Assembly (NCBI GenBank): GCA_023653785.1
Contig: JAMKCH010049376.1
Coordinates: 1 to 64,000 of the forward strand
Source: Ophioderma brevispina
Lineage: Eukaryota > Echinodermata > Ophiuroidea > Amphilepidida > Ophiodermatidae
Length of the DNA stretch: 64,000 bases
Reading direction: 5' to 3'
The notes under the pieces are model-generated. The model saw only the letters and a list, made by a program, of their open reading frames with translations. It was not told the DNA's origin and ran no database searches. A program made the position numbers and the translations under genes. Numbering within the stretch: position 1 is the stretch's first letter; each line of letters begins with the position of its first letter. Positions 36,623-49,310 of this stretch are shown here, in pieces.

Positions 36623-37207
36623 CCCTCATCTTACCAAAGGGAGGGAGTTACCTCCAGTGAAATTTTCTCCGGTGAGCTGAAATAGCAAAAGCTTTCGTAA
36701 AAAGTTTCCAGGTAATCATTCATGTCATTTCTCATCCTCTTCGGTTTAAGCGAAAAGAATGTGAAGGGAGCGCCTTCACCGGGGTTAGAATATGCAGGGC
36801 AGTGGTGGTTACCACCCAAGAAAAATTTAGAGTACACAATTTTAAAAACTCTTCTGCACAGTATGGCTCTAAAACTCTATCTATGTTTTACTAGTCAATT
36901 GCCATCACTTAGAGCTGAAAACCGCATGGAAATTTGATATCCCTACCTTTGTTAGCGCAAAATTGCAAAATTAGATTTCGCCAATTTTCTGTGGAAAATG
37001 CCAATTTTGCCGACTTGCGAACTTGATGACGCCATTGTGACGCCATACTTGATATGTTGGTACTTATGTTGATATCAGTGAAAAGAGGATAGCTACCAAG
37101 TTGATAGTAAAATCATAAGTATGGAGTGATTTATAACGAATTCCCGAGGGGTGGTAACTATCTCCTTGGTTAAGCGTGTTACCAACAAAGGCTTGGTAAG
37201 ACGAGGG
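36623..37207. mobile_element. piggyBac-like MITE (family 2), 585 bp
   Basis: TTAA lies directly outside both ends (36619-36622 and 37208-37211). The terminal repeats are CCCTCATCTTACCAA at left and TTGGTAAGACGAGGG at right, one mismatch apart. TTAA duplication with a CCC tip is the signature of piggyBac-type elements. No transposase is present, so it would depend on one encoded elsewhere. Confidence 0.75.
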
Positions 37208-37213
37208 TTAAAT

Positions 37214-38255
37214 ATTCATCTAGCACATCTAAAATTCACACGTAGTCTTCAAGAATGCATAATTTGCTATTAAAGGGAAAAAAGCTAATATACGAATAAA
37301 ATTTGTAATGTACTATCATTGTGTAGACGTGCAGTCAGGATTCTAGTTAGAAAATTGTCACCGTTTTTTCTGACTGTGGAATACATGAAACTGGTCACAG
37401 CTGGTTTATAATTTTCAAAATTGTTTTTGCCATTTTAAAGATATATTTTTCCTGCTTTTGCTTGACACGATTTAACGTTGTTTCGCCCTCTCCTCTTACA
37501 TGCTATGTAAAACATATCTCTTTTCACTTACCTCTGTAAACCCCTTAGCACAGAAAGGGTTATATTCCAACATTCATAACCGCCTCGGTAATGCAACGTT
37601 GTTTCGGATTTTTGTAACCTGCCCCCAGCATTGGGCCCTCTATATCCCTGTATGATTGAGAGGCAATCTTACAAGCGTGTGTTCCGTATACACTTTGGTA
37701 CAGTTATTTTTTAATAAATATTAATTTCTTACTATGGCTATTTATCTATTATAAAACATTAAACGCAAACAATGCGCAAGAATCGCAATATCCTAGTGAC
37801 AAATTCAATATATTATAAATAGTGCTGTCTCTTAAATTGGAGCTCCTCTTGTCGCTTTCATGAGGTGCATTACTAAAATGAAATATTTTAAGGAAATGAA
37901 ATTTTTCCGAATAATTTATTCCCCGTGTATTTCATTTCTTAAAAAACGCGTTTCTGTCCCTCTCGGTGGGAATTTCTTATGAATTGCATTCAATTGGTTT
38001 GAAAAAAAAATTTAATTCGAATTAATAGAGGGCTCCAAACAAAGTTCACCTACCCATCCAACTATGTATTTACAAAACATTGAAAGTACACTGTCTATAT
38101 AACTGTTTTTTTCTGTTGCAGATATCCACTTTTATTTAAGGACAATAAAACAGTGTTCTTTGAATAAGCGTGCATGCTTCACAGATGAGCAGTATAATCA
38201 GACATGAGTATGCGTTTGGAAAGGCGTAAGTTGTTCATTCTACATGCATGGCTAA
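37214..38255. other. No feature recognised
   Basis: AT-rich sequence with no coding sequence or repeat I can support. Confidence 0.4.
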
Positions 38256-38259
38256 ACCA

Positions 38260-38730
38260 GGGTAGTTGTAATTCAGTGATCTTCTTTGGTCTAAATTTGC
38301 AAGCTATTTGCTGGAGGAAATTCTTGAAAGTGCCTCTTCCTTTCGGATCTTATCCTTCCAACTAATGTTTAAGATCTTCCCATAGTGATGCATCTCAAAG
38401 GCTTCCAATTTTTTGTCATTCATTTTATGGTCCAGCTTTCAGAGCCAAAGAGCAGAAATACAATGACATGGCAATCTACTTTTAATTTCGCAGCGAGAAT
38501 CGTTTGGTGATGCAAGTGTCACACCTAGGTATTGGATCGATTCGCCAGCTTGATGTCTACTTGGAGCAGATCTTCATGAGAAAATATCATCGCATTCGTT
38601 TTGGGTATGCTGATCTTTGTCCCATATTTCTTGCTGGCATCATCAGGTCTTTCAAAAAGGGTTCTTCTGAATCTGCAATGAGAGGAATGTCATCGAAGAA
38701 AATATCATGTTATATCATGTAAATTATGAG
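38260..38730 (-). pseudogene. Non-LTR retrotransposon RT, C-terminal fragment
   Basis: Minus-strand pieces in shifting frames read KYGTKISIPKTNAMIFS, then LQVDIKLANRS, and further on LEAFEMHHYGKILNISWKDK followed by IRKEEALSRI. This is the usual region after the catalytic box of RTE/I-type LINE reverse transcriptases, where 'K-I-E-A-F-E-M' and 'W-x-D-x-x-x-N-x-x-V/A-L' recur. The catalytic box itself is not preserved. The fragment is 5'-truncated and frameshifted. Confidence 0.65.
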
Positions 38731-40903
38731 ACAATCAGAGATACCGTAAGTAAACGTGTAAACCGCAGGGGTTACCTCTCAGCGCTTTACCCCTCAATGT
38801 TCACAAGCCTTACCAAAATGAGACTTTTTGATTTCATGGATTAATCTCCTGTAAAATATTTATTTTTTTTGCCACAATTATTGTTATTTTATCACAATAT
38901 GGTAGAAGACATTAGCAGGCATGTTTTTGTAAGCTAATGTGGAAATAGGTCGTCTTTGTTAATCTGTTAAATCAAATTATAACGACCATGGGTCTCTGAC
39001 ATTCAATTGATTTTAAAATGGATTATAATGAATATTGAACGTTATGATTATAGTATTTTTATGCACAACCAGCTGTTTAATGTATTTCCATTTTAATTGA
39101 TTGTTGAAGGTCACGCCATCACCCCTTAATTAATTAGCATATTTTGGCACATGTTTTAAAAGCACCCAGGCTTTTCCCATGTCATTGCCTTTTATCATTT
39201 TACTGTTGCCTGTATTACAGATATTGATCGAGCAAGTGCGTGATGGTTTAACATTCGAAATACTGCCATCGAAATTCATTAGTTTATTTTTCTTGAGAAT
39301 TCTGTGCATTATAAACATGCATTTATTTTTCAAATGTTTTGATTTGCAGCGGTTTGATTAGACTAAAAGAACTGCTGCGGTTGATTATTTTTCAATAGGC
39401 AAAACTGGTTTTAAAATGATTTGCAAATCGCTCAAATTTACACGTTACAAGCCATGGCTGTTAACAAACGTATATCTGCATACTTAATAGAAAACATATT
39501 CAGTATGCACAGCATCAAGTGACGCTCTTTATATATATTCACATCAATAGCTTGATGTTGGCCTACGATCAAAATGCAATATTCGCTCGTTGCTGTTGAA
39601 TTTGCAATGTTTGCTTAACACTAATATAATGCGAAAAGCAAATGTAAATGGACATCAAATAAAGTAAGACAAATTAACAAACCAATTTAGTAATTTTGCA
39701 GAGCGTATAATGACAATAACAATGTCTATTTTTCTGCTGTACAGGCTGTACCAAAAATGTTGTCACTCGGGACAAAGCTATTTTGTTAAAAAGAAAAGTG
39801 CGCATGGGTCTTTGTTTGGTATTTCTTTCAAGTCGATAAAAAAAACTTTTATTTGCCATTATTCCATTCCAATCCGATGAACAAAAGATATACCTTATCA
39901 AAAGTGAGAGTTCTGCCCCGTGTGTTAAAATTTCTTGGGACAGCCTGTATATATAAAAAAATAAGAAAAGTTGAGAACAACAATTTAATTGTAGTTTTGT
40001 GGTTAAACCACTTATCGTTCTATTAATCTTTCCCGACGTATATCACCTATGGCTTATATTTATTATGTGTTTACTGTTTGGTGTGTGTGTGTGTGTGCGT
40101 GCGCCGTGCGTGAGGGTGTGTGTGTGTGTGCGCGGGCGAGCGTGCGCGGGCGCGCGTTCGCGTACCTGTGTTTTGGGGTGGGTTGACACGTTTCGCATTA
40201 TGAATGATGACCCGACACAAAAGAGATTCTTTCGAATAATAGCCTTCGGAAGGTTCTTATCCTCGAAAGTTTTCTCATTGTTTTTTTTTTCTTCATTCAT
40301 AACAATTCGCGGTTCTTTGGACTGGCCAAAAGTATTTCAACTTGCAGAAAAAAAGTAGTAATCACACACTAATTTCACATTGTATTATGGGTTCTTGAAT
40401 ACATAAGACGTATTGAATGCCAAAGTTGTGTTTTCTTGAAACACATTGTTATTCCCCAGAATGTGAAAAACGTGTGAATTGGATTGTCATGTTTCCCAAA
40501 CATGACGGATTAAAAGAGCTGGCGAACAATAACAGAAGAAATACAGACACGAGGAATTGTACAGGTCTGTTATAGGATTTACTGTAATTGAATGTTTGCG
40601 GGAGAAATCGGAGTGGCTGCGTGCAACGGAAATGAGATAACGCCAATGGAAGACACCGAAATGAAATTTGAATTATAAACCACGTGGCTTGCGCCAATCA
40701 TGACTAGACAGAATAAATGTTATAGTGTTTAACTGATTTTTTATGTTATCACGTGACACATTTCTTGCCATTCTTTTTCCTGAGTCTAGCAGTGATGGAT
40801 TGCTCTCATCTTCTGTTGACGTTATCTCATTTCCGGTCTATACAACCAGTCCGATTTTCTCCCTAAACATTTAAAGCGAACCCTAACAAACCCATACAAT
40901 TCA
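38731..40903. other. No gene recognised; GT-rich tract
   Basis: Mostly AT-rich. The part 40081-40165 is a (GT)n-to-GCGCGGGC low-complexity run; the protein frames across it are compositional artefacts. Confidence 0.45.
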
Positions 40904-41259
40904 TTTAAAGGGGATTGCCCGATTTAAGGATATGAAGTTTCCATTTTGATAGATTGGCCTTCACCCCAAAACCCCATCTGTAAAGTTTCGCGCGGATATT
41001 TCAATCCGTTTTGCTGTGAGAGCTAAAAACTGGATTTTGTAAGACCCGTAGAATACTGTGTAAAATTAATATTGGTCGACCATGATGGGGCACATTTTCG
41101 CTTATATCACCAAATATCCTTTTGCCCTAAGATTTCACAGGGTAAATGAGAAATATAGGCCTAGTAGCTTTTCTTCTGATACCAAAATATTGACCACTTC
41201 CGGTAAAATCTGGGGCTTCTGAGGACGAAGCTATTAGCGATCGGACCATGGACCTTTAA
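40904..41259 (+). mobile_element. TTAA-flanked MITE family 1, copy 3
   Basis: Best-preserved copy. TTAA precedes AGGGGATTGCCCGATTTAAG and follows GGACCATGGACCT. It has the same internal blocks as 26158-26513. The short inverted tip is AGG/CCT. TTAA duplication suggests a piggyBac- or Kolobok-mobilised family. Confidence 0.82.
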
Positions 41260-43277
41260 TCACTATTATGAAGCATTTGGGTCTTCCTGTGTCTTTATTC
41301 CTTCTGAAATCCGAGTTTTACCATATTTAGGTAACATGGCATTTAAATTAAACGTTTTTCGCATAATATTCATTCTGGAGAATAACCTCTGTTTGCAAAA
41401 CACAAGTTTGACATTAATGTGTTGTCAAGAACTCCAAGTACAGTTGAATTTCATTTCTGATTGCAAACTATTTTCTGCATGTTGCAATACTTTTTGCCAG
41501 TTTGTTAAGAAAGGCTGTGAGCGTGTGCGTGTGTTTGCGTGGGGCATGTGTAGAAGGTGTGCTTATGTGGGAAGGTTCGTATTTCTGGATGATCTCATAG
41601 TCCTGCAAAAATAATCATTGCAGGGCCAGGGCCCTTCTGAATTCATATCTTATAAAATTAATGGCTTCTTGTGGTAAATCCATGAGTGATGTCTTTCTTC
41701 GGATGACTTCGTCGAATTAAAACTTTTGCAAGGAAGACATTTAATTATTCGTAAAAGCAAGGCACTTATTTGTTACTCAAATGGCGACACAATATGTAAT
41801 AACTGTCATATTTGTTAAAATCATTTTATTGCCTAGCTAGTATACAGGCAATGGTACGTCATTGTCGGTGTTGATTCTTCTCATTCTATTCACTAAGTGC
41901 TCCTCTGTCGTTTGATTGTATGACATTTCAAGTTTAACCTTGCGATATGAAAATGTGTTTAATATAATTCAACAGGTATGCAAATATCTTATGAGTAAAA
42001 AACCTTAATTTATTAATATGTCATTTCTCAGACTGTAATAATAAACATTTTACCATCAAAATCATGTTTAACATTGAGATGCAGGTTCAATTTATTTAAA
42101 CAATAGTTAAACCACGGTCAGACGCCTGCTTCCCATATACGTTCAATGACTTGTCATTTTAAATGCTATTCTGCCTGTCACAGAATTGCTTTTAACTTTA
42201 AATCTCAGCATCACTTTTCCCTACAGTTGTAATTTAATATTGCTTAGTTGCATGAACTTATATGAACCTTATGGAAATATCTCGCAAATTGCTCAAATTC
42301 ACCTCTTTTCTGTTTCATGTGTGTGTAGTTAATATTAGGAAAGTGCTTTAAAACTTACCCGATTGCAATTTCTTGAAAGAATTAGAAATATAATTATACA
42401 GGTATTTTCCTCAAATTCATGTCATTCTAGATTATACCTTTAAAAAACGGTAGTGCATTTTAATACATTTAAGATTATGTTGATACTTCGATGATATATT
42501 TCATATTTTAATTCTTTTTATGATGTAGGCATATCACATTAAGACAGAAGTACAGCCATATGTTAATGTAGTTTGCAAAGAAACTAAAGTGTGCCCTTCT
42601 TATTATTTTAATATTATTATTATTTTCACTTTACATTATGTCAAATTTTAATCGGACATTGAGCTCGGATTAGTCTTTAAAAGTATGGTTTTTTTAAACT
42701 CAACCTCTGACATAAAGTCATTCGTGTAAAATGAAACTGTTTTTGCAAAGAGGATACTATAAATATATTTTCACACCATAGCACTCTCAGCCACAGGTTA
42801 GTCGGTAAGAAAGTTTGTAATTTAATGATTTTGACCTTTTCAAACGGAATTTGTCCACGATTAATCGGCAGTCGAGACGTCTGGGTATAAGTTTAAATTC
42901 TTCAAATTCGCGTGCTAGTCCTCCCTAGGCTAAATAGGAAAAGGCCAATCAGAATATGGCTTAAATGACCTGCGCCTCCCAGACATTGCTGTTAATAGCA
43001 CGGGGTAAAAAAAAACAATTGAAGACTTAAAGGTACATGTAAATGGTAAGCTCAGGATGCAGGATGTATATAAAAAATCTATTTCAAAATTGTCTTTGTC
43101 TTGCTTACCTTCTAGTGTTTAAAGTAGTTCCAGGGACGTAATAATAAGCAGTTTTCCTGATAGAATTTATAAGGTTTTCTACCTTATTATTATTTATTTA
43201 TATTAATTTTTTGAGGGGAGAAAAGGAATTCATATGATGCTTTGTATCGTCTTTTCCCTCGTTCTATCAAGACTTGG
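41260..43277. other. No feature recognised
   Basis: AT-rich sequence, no coding sequence or element that I recognise. Confidence 0.4.
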
Positions 43278-43281
43278 AAAA

Positions 43282-43352
<71 letters not shown>

Positions 43353-43355
43353 AAT
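43278..43355 (+). repeat. (AAAT)n microsatellite
   Basis: About 19 AAAT units. It encodes only spurious Leu-Phe-Ile-Tyr repeats on the minus strand. Confidence 0.96.
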
Positions 43356-44472
43356 AAATTGTAATTATGTTTCATCACAATTTTATTTTACGGTTTTAAT
43401 TCTTTAAAAAAATGAATTGTACGCGAGTTTATTCCAAACATGTTAAAAGTCTTATTCATGGAACATCGTATAAAAACGAATCTGTACGTAATTGATAAAT
43501 TCCACTGCTGTAGTCATCTAACCCTTTCAAATCTCTTGAAAACGGTAGCAGGCGAGTAGATAATAATTGCAATTTCACAGGTTTAAAAGAGCATGTGACT
43601 AAAATCGATATCATTTTGTTTCAAATCAAAATTTGGCAGCAAAGCAAGCAAAATTATAACCCTCGCAATCAAGACATAAGACAGGTGGTTTCCAAAAGGC
43701 GTTTCATTAGACCTAGTGTATCGACCAGTCATCACTGATAACTCCATGCATGGACATAATAGAAAGAAGGACAACCAACGCGAAAAACCACCAATTACCT
43801 AATTCGATTACCCATTCATCTCGACAAAAGCTATGCACTCGATGTGTATTCATGTGCATACACCGAGACCGTTTGTGATCTATATCTCTTTGCCGCGGGT
43901 CGAAAGCTGTGACTATGTGGAAAAGCTGTCCACAAAACTTTGTAATTTTGCGACTGGATGTTGTGACCCTGACTGGAGGGGTTTTTGGAAATGCACAGTA
44001 CATTCAATTTCCATCTTTTTTTTGGCAAGTTGTTGTCAACAAAGAGAGGAGAATTTTTTGTTCAGAAAATACCGAAAACCCCCATCAATGCGTCATTCCT
44101 TTGTGGAGCTACGACTGTAGAAAATAAGCTTGCATTTTGGGTGATTTTGTGACCCGTAATTGTTAAAAATCTTGTGAAATAAATTTAATGAAAATGTTCC
44201 AATCAATTCTGAATCTTGAAAAACGGTGTATAAGTTCAAATGTACCTGACCAGTATGACCTCTGAACTGGCGCCCAAGCGCGCCCAACACATGTAATTGT
44301 ACATCGAAAACCCACAAAATTGTAATATTTACTTTCCGGTTATGTTGAATTTGTTTACCTCTGTGGCTGTTTGATAGTCGATAACATGTCGAACTGATTC
44401 CAATGTCAGTTTCATCTGAAATATGAATGTGATAAGTCATACTTTATACCTAATTAAATGTATACATTTAAA
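43356..44472. other. No feature recognised
   Basis: Several short overlapping frames at 43713-44440 have no recognisable domain and overlap on both strands, so I do not call a gene. Confidence 0.4.
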
Positions 44473-45340
44473 TTAACCTCGTCTTACGAACGGGGGGGGG
44501 GGGGGTTTGTTACCGCTCTCTTCTATCTTTTCGCCCAAAACCAACAAAACGGTGTCAAATGAGTTAATGTAATTACCAATTGACATTTTATGCTCCGTTT
44601 CATGCCCCCCCATTACAGGGGTATAGAGAAAGGTAAAGGTGATGAGCCAAAGTGATGGATTAGGGTGTGGCATTCACCCACCCCCCCCGGCCCGTGTAAA
44701 TCCCGGGGGGGATGGGGATACCACCCCCCCAATATTTTGATGAGGGGGGTGGTCAATACGAACATTTCCCCCCCCCCCCCCCCCATGTTGATACCCCTTC
44801 ACGTGTTTTGACCCAAAATAAAAAATAACTCTATTTTACCATAATAGTTTAAAAATGGTAATATTTCGCGCGCTTTTGTGCCACCATTTTGTTCAAATTA
44901 CATTTATTTATGATTGTAGCTTTCTAAATGGACCAAAATTTTTAGCGCGTAATGGATTTTTCAGCAAAAACCCCATTTCATCCATAATATTTTCATCAAT
45001 CCATCCCCCATGTCAGAAAGAAATTTACGCACTGCCCCCCCCCTTTCAGGAGGAAATACCACACGCCCAGTACGACGTCAAGGAATATCACAGACATTTG
45101 ATTTTAGTTGCCAAATAGATAGAGGTCTCATATTTCCTTGATCAAATGATACCAACATACTAACATGTCATAATGACGTCATAATACATCACAGGATGGA
45201 AAAGTTTAAGTGTACAATATTAATTTTTGAGCCAAGTAAATTGCAAAATATCAATGTTTCTTCCTCTATGCAGTATTTTAAACTTTATTTACATTATGAC
45301 GTCATAGTGACGTTCATCGTTAGTTCTACTATTTAGATAC
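44473..45340. repeat. Family 2 fragments with homopolymer runs and CRE-like sites
   Basis: TTAA at 44473 is followed by CCTCGTCTTACGAACGG, a close match to the family 2 tip. The block AGTTAATGTAATTACCAATT (about 44560) matches 35286-35310. A poly-G run (about 44492-44507) and a poly-C run (about 44766-44784) lie inside. ATGACGTCAT-like sites occur at about 45173 and 45297. Confidence 0.6.
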
Positions 45341-45382
45341 CAATGGAAAGAGTAAAGTATAACTTATAAGCTATATAGAGCA

Positions 45383-46324
45383 TCAGCCAGAAGTTTGGTT
45401 AGCGAAAAACGAGGATACCAATAATTGAACACGGGAAAATTCAGAAGAAAAATATAACTTTGCAAATATGAAAGTCTGCCGGGGACCGTCGTTGCGGAAG
45501 CCAAGGATAGGGGTAAAGTTACTATGGGGGTCAAAAGTTTGAAATGAGCTCTAAGTCTAATATAATATAGCTCCAAATTATTTTCCTTAGGTAAGCAGGA
45601 GTAAAAAGTCAATTGGTCAACCCGCGTGTGGTGCTTCCTTACTAAAGTTACTATGGGGTCAAATGTTTGAACTGCTCTAAATCAATATAATATAGCTCAA
45701 ATTAATTCCTTAGGTAAGCAGGATTAAAAGTCAATTGGGTCACACTCGGTGGTTCTTCTTTCCAAGATATTTAGGAAAATAGGCTAAAGGTCATTTGTTT
45801 ATTCCGAACGGTCACCAGTTGCAATACCCAGATTGTTCAATTAGACTGAAATCCAAATATGAAATGCTTTTGCACTTTTCGGTATCTCCTGTTGTTATAA
45901 TGGAAGGGTACAAAATTCCCCGTGCAGGACTCTATGGGGACGGCGACATTATACCCCTCCCTATGAAGTTAACCAACCCTAGCAAAATAAAAGCATATTT
46001 TTGAATCAGTACATTAGAATATGTTTTTTTTAATATTTTTTACAAAGTAATCTTGGTATTACAAATTGTTTTGACCTTTCTTGAATAACAACTGACCTTT
46101 GCCTATTTTTCCCAAATATCTTGTAAAGGAAGCACCACAAACATGTGACCCAATTCACTTTTGACTCCTGGTCACCAAAGGGATAATTGAGCTATATTTC
46201 ATTAGATTTAGAGCAGTTCAAATATTTGACCCCCATAGTAGCTCTCACGTAGTAATTTTTCTCTGAATTTTCCCGTATTCAGCTATTGGTATCTCGTTCG
46301 TCTAACAAAAACCTTCTGGGCTGA
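45383..46324. mobile_element. Fold-back element with duplicated left arm
   Basis: The left tip (TCAGCCAGAAG) and right tip (CTTCTGGGCTGA) are inverted, and pairing extends over about 250-300 bp. Paired blocks include GGATACCAATA with TATTGGTATC, and AAAGTCAATTGG with CCAATTCACTTTTGA. The left arm contains two direct units, 45514-45642 and 45643-45768. The right arm contains only one equivalent (46120-46250). No recognisable protein. Confidence 0.7.
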
Positions 46325-47145
46325 CGGTCTAATACTGTAGGTACCAAATTTATAGGAATTGGATGTTAAATAAAGCAAATTCAAGCGAAGGCCAGACAGC
46401 CCTCCTGCTGAGAGGGTGATTATCGCATTATCTTAAGCCGGTAAATGGTGATTTAATAACAAAAGGCGGCAACGTGATAGGGTCTTTGAAACTCGTGTGT
46501 TGTGGGTCCTCTTCTCTATTAGGTCCATGCTCCATGCAAACTAACCATTGTAGCAGGGTAATCATAGCCAGATTATTCCTCGCAGTAAACCCACTCAGTT
46601 ATAGACCAATATAACTGTAATGTTTATAAACACAAATTACCACCTGGTGTCATGACATGGATGAGGGAACACTGTATGACCAATGAATTTCTAGGGTAAT
46701 GGCTTACTTGGATTTAGCGCAAGTATTAAAAACATGCCTCCTTGGCTTTTGCGGGCATTCACCTCTGTTCCTTGGGCTTACTTTTGTGGGCAGATCTGCC
46801 GATATCCGATATCGGGTTATAGTTTCATTGAAAAACAGCCTCCGGCCAGGTTCCGGCCAGAATTGCTTATGTCTCGCTATCTTTAGCAATGGTTCAGCTT
46901 CACTGCGTTAAAACAATGAAATCACTGAAGCGAATCTGGTCTACTTCTAGCCCATGTTTCCGGGTAGAGTTCTTGGACTGACACTGGTACCGCCAGCTAT
47001 CCAAGCTTGGCTGTCTCGTAATACGAGCTTCGCCCATTAAGAAAGCGAAATATATCATTGTGTTTTTTCCTGCTTTATTTGTTGTTGAAAGATTTTTGAA
47101 CAATATTTTTGTCCATAAATTTGATGAAATTTGTCTGATTTGATC
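46325..47145. other. No feature recognised
   Basis: No coding sequence or element I can support. Confidence 0.4.
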
Positions 47146-47333
47146 TATAGACCGTATTCAATAGCCAGCCATGTTGGTGGACAAGATACACGCATTCCAG
47201 TACTACAATACATTCACCTGTCAATGATCCCTGTGCAATCGCAATAGTCCTGGAATGTGCAATAGTCCTGGAATGTATGCATCTTGTCCACCAACATGTC
47301 TGTTGGCTGACGTCATATTGAATACGGTCTATA
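47146..47333. mobile_element. MITE, 188 bp, TA-tipped
   Basis: The ends TATAGACCGTATTCAATA and TATTGAATACGGTCTATA are perfect reverse complements. Pairing continues inward as CATGTTGGTGGACAAGAT and ATCTTGTCCACCAACATG. TA tips suggest a Tc1/mariner-type target. The short direct repeat GCAATAGTCCTGGAATGT occurs twice at about 47240-47277. Confidence 0.85.
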
Positions 47334-49310
47334 TCCCTAACATCCCTAGAGAAAAATGGGATAGGTATCAGAATGGGTAGAGTCTGTAGGCTGAAAGCTT
47401 CGGGTTCTAGGCGATATTCTTGACCACAGGTAAAAAATACGCATAACCCATGATACTTGAGAATGTCGGTTCTAAGTCACCTATTAGAATGAACAATATG
47501 TGCAGAAATAATGAAATGGACGCTTACTGAAAATCACTTCCACAAATTTGAAAACAATTTGAAAACATTCTGTAAAACAGTAAAAACATCAAGAGTTCGT
47601 GGCAGTTCGTGGCAATTCCTGCGCCACGGAAAAATCAAATTGTTGACATCCCTGGCAGAATTTACAGGTATCCAGTATGTTTTGACATAATTCAAAAGTA
47701 TTCAGACCAGGACTTAGGCATTGTACTTCAAGCCTGGGGTAAGATATTGATCTGGCAAGTGAAAGGTGGATTAACCAGGATTAGCACATATACAATAGCA
47801 ATGGTCTGCGAGCTGATGACTGCGTGCTTTTCAAGTTTGATAAAATGCTGGCAGTAATGTCAGCATCCTTGGTTGAGAAATGAAGCTTACAAGGAAAAAA
47901 TAGTTACTCCTCTCTTTTTTGACAAAATATAGGCACCCAAATTTTTTTTCAAATTTTCGAAAGTGATTTCAGTAAGGGTCCATTTCATTGTGCCTGAATA
48001 TTTTTCATGTCCCTGGTTGGTTTCTTAATACCTTAATACCTTTCTACAGTACTCACGGAGTGTATTTGCAAAGTAAGCACTATTTCATTGTGTACCATTA
48101 CATTAAAAACAAATCAATTCTCTTCCAAGGTCATTCACGCCCAAACTTATGTACCATGTCACCTAGCATAGCATTTTTTTTCTATATAAATCAAATACAA
48201 ATATGTCTTTCAAGGTCGAAGTAATCAGAATTCGAGACTATCATCGATCCGCTTCTTGTTCATGAATTTTTACAAAGCTTCTCACAAAGGAAAGATCCGA
48301 CTTAATCATGTTCCCCCGAGGTGTTCTATGTTTTACAATCAATGCTGTTGTAGAACACCATCGATTCATTATCTTAAACTATGTGGGGAACAAGTGGCAA
48401 ATGTTTCTCATTTTGCAATATGTGATGCGTCAACAGGTTCTCTTTGAGGCTGCGATATATACATCCTTTTTCCAGAGGGCTACCCACAAAGCCCAGTCAT
48501 TACTAACAGGTGATGCCAATACAATGGATATTTCAGATTATTCCTAGTCCCAGCCTGCCTTTATTTGTTTGGCGATATTGGAAAGCCTTTTGGAATGTGA
48601 AAATGCTAATAGATACTATAGCCCGATTTTATTCGTGACACTCCATGTATATTGTCGATGGTTTGATAATTTATTTGTAGGGGATGTGTTCATACCGAAA
48701 TTTACAAAGCCGGAGATATAGTGGAGTAGATACATTATTTTAATAATGTAAAAGTGCAAATGTTCTGTTATTGCAGATAAAGGTTTTAAAATTGTTAAAT
48801 TTCTTAATTTAAATGATCCTCGTTTGAGTTAATTCATGTACTGTTACGTTTGATGATCATCATTGTTGTCCTTGCTCCGTGCAGGGAGGTGCAGAATTTA
48901 CCAGATTAAGTACACTTATATATCTTTGCCTGTATGACATATTTTAATGCTTATGTCAAAACATCGGTACAATTCAATCTACCCGACATCGCTTTCGGCT
49001 GTGGCGATCAATAAGTGACATTTTCATACATGCCATACAACACATGTTTAGCATACAATCCCTTATATTTAATGGGATCGTCGAAAACTTCTAGTAAAGT
49101 GATACAATAAAAAACACACAATATTATAGCATGAAATGTCACGCATTTCAATCGGTCAATTTACAAATGGGTAAACATTTCTAGGGAATCATAGATTAAG
49201 CTAATAATCTCACTCAGTTTTTGTACAATGAAAATTATGGTACGAGTCAGATATTTATGGTTTGTCGAACGAAAGGTATGGCATTTTGCCGCCACATAGT
49301 CCTGTCCGTT
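47334..49310. other. No feature recognised
   Basis: No gene or element found. Confidence 0.4.

Noticed and set aside
43713..44440. Cluster of overlapping 65-115-residue frames on both strands
   Set aside because: Overlap on opposite strands, no domain, no splice structure that I can support.
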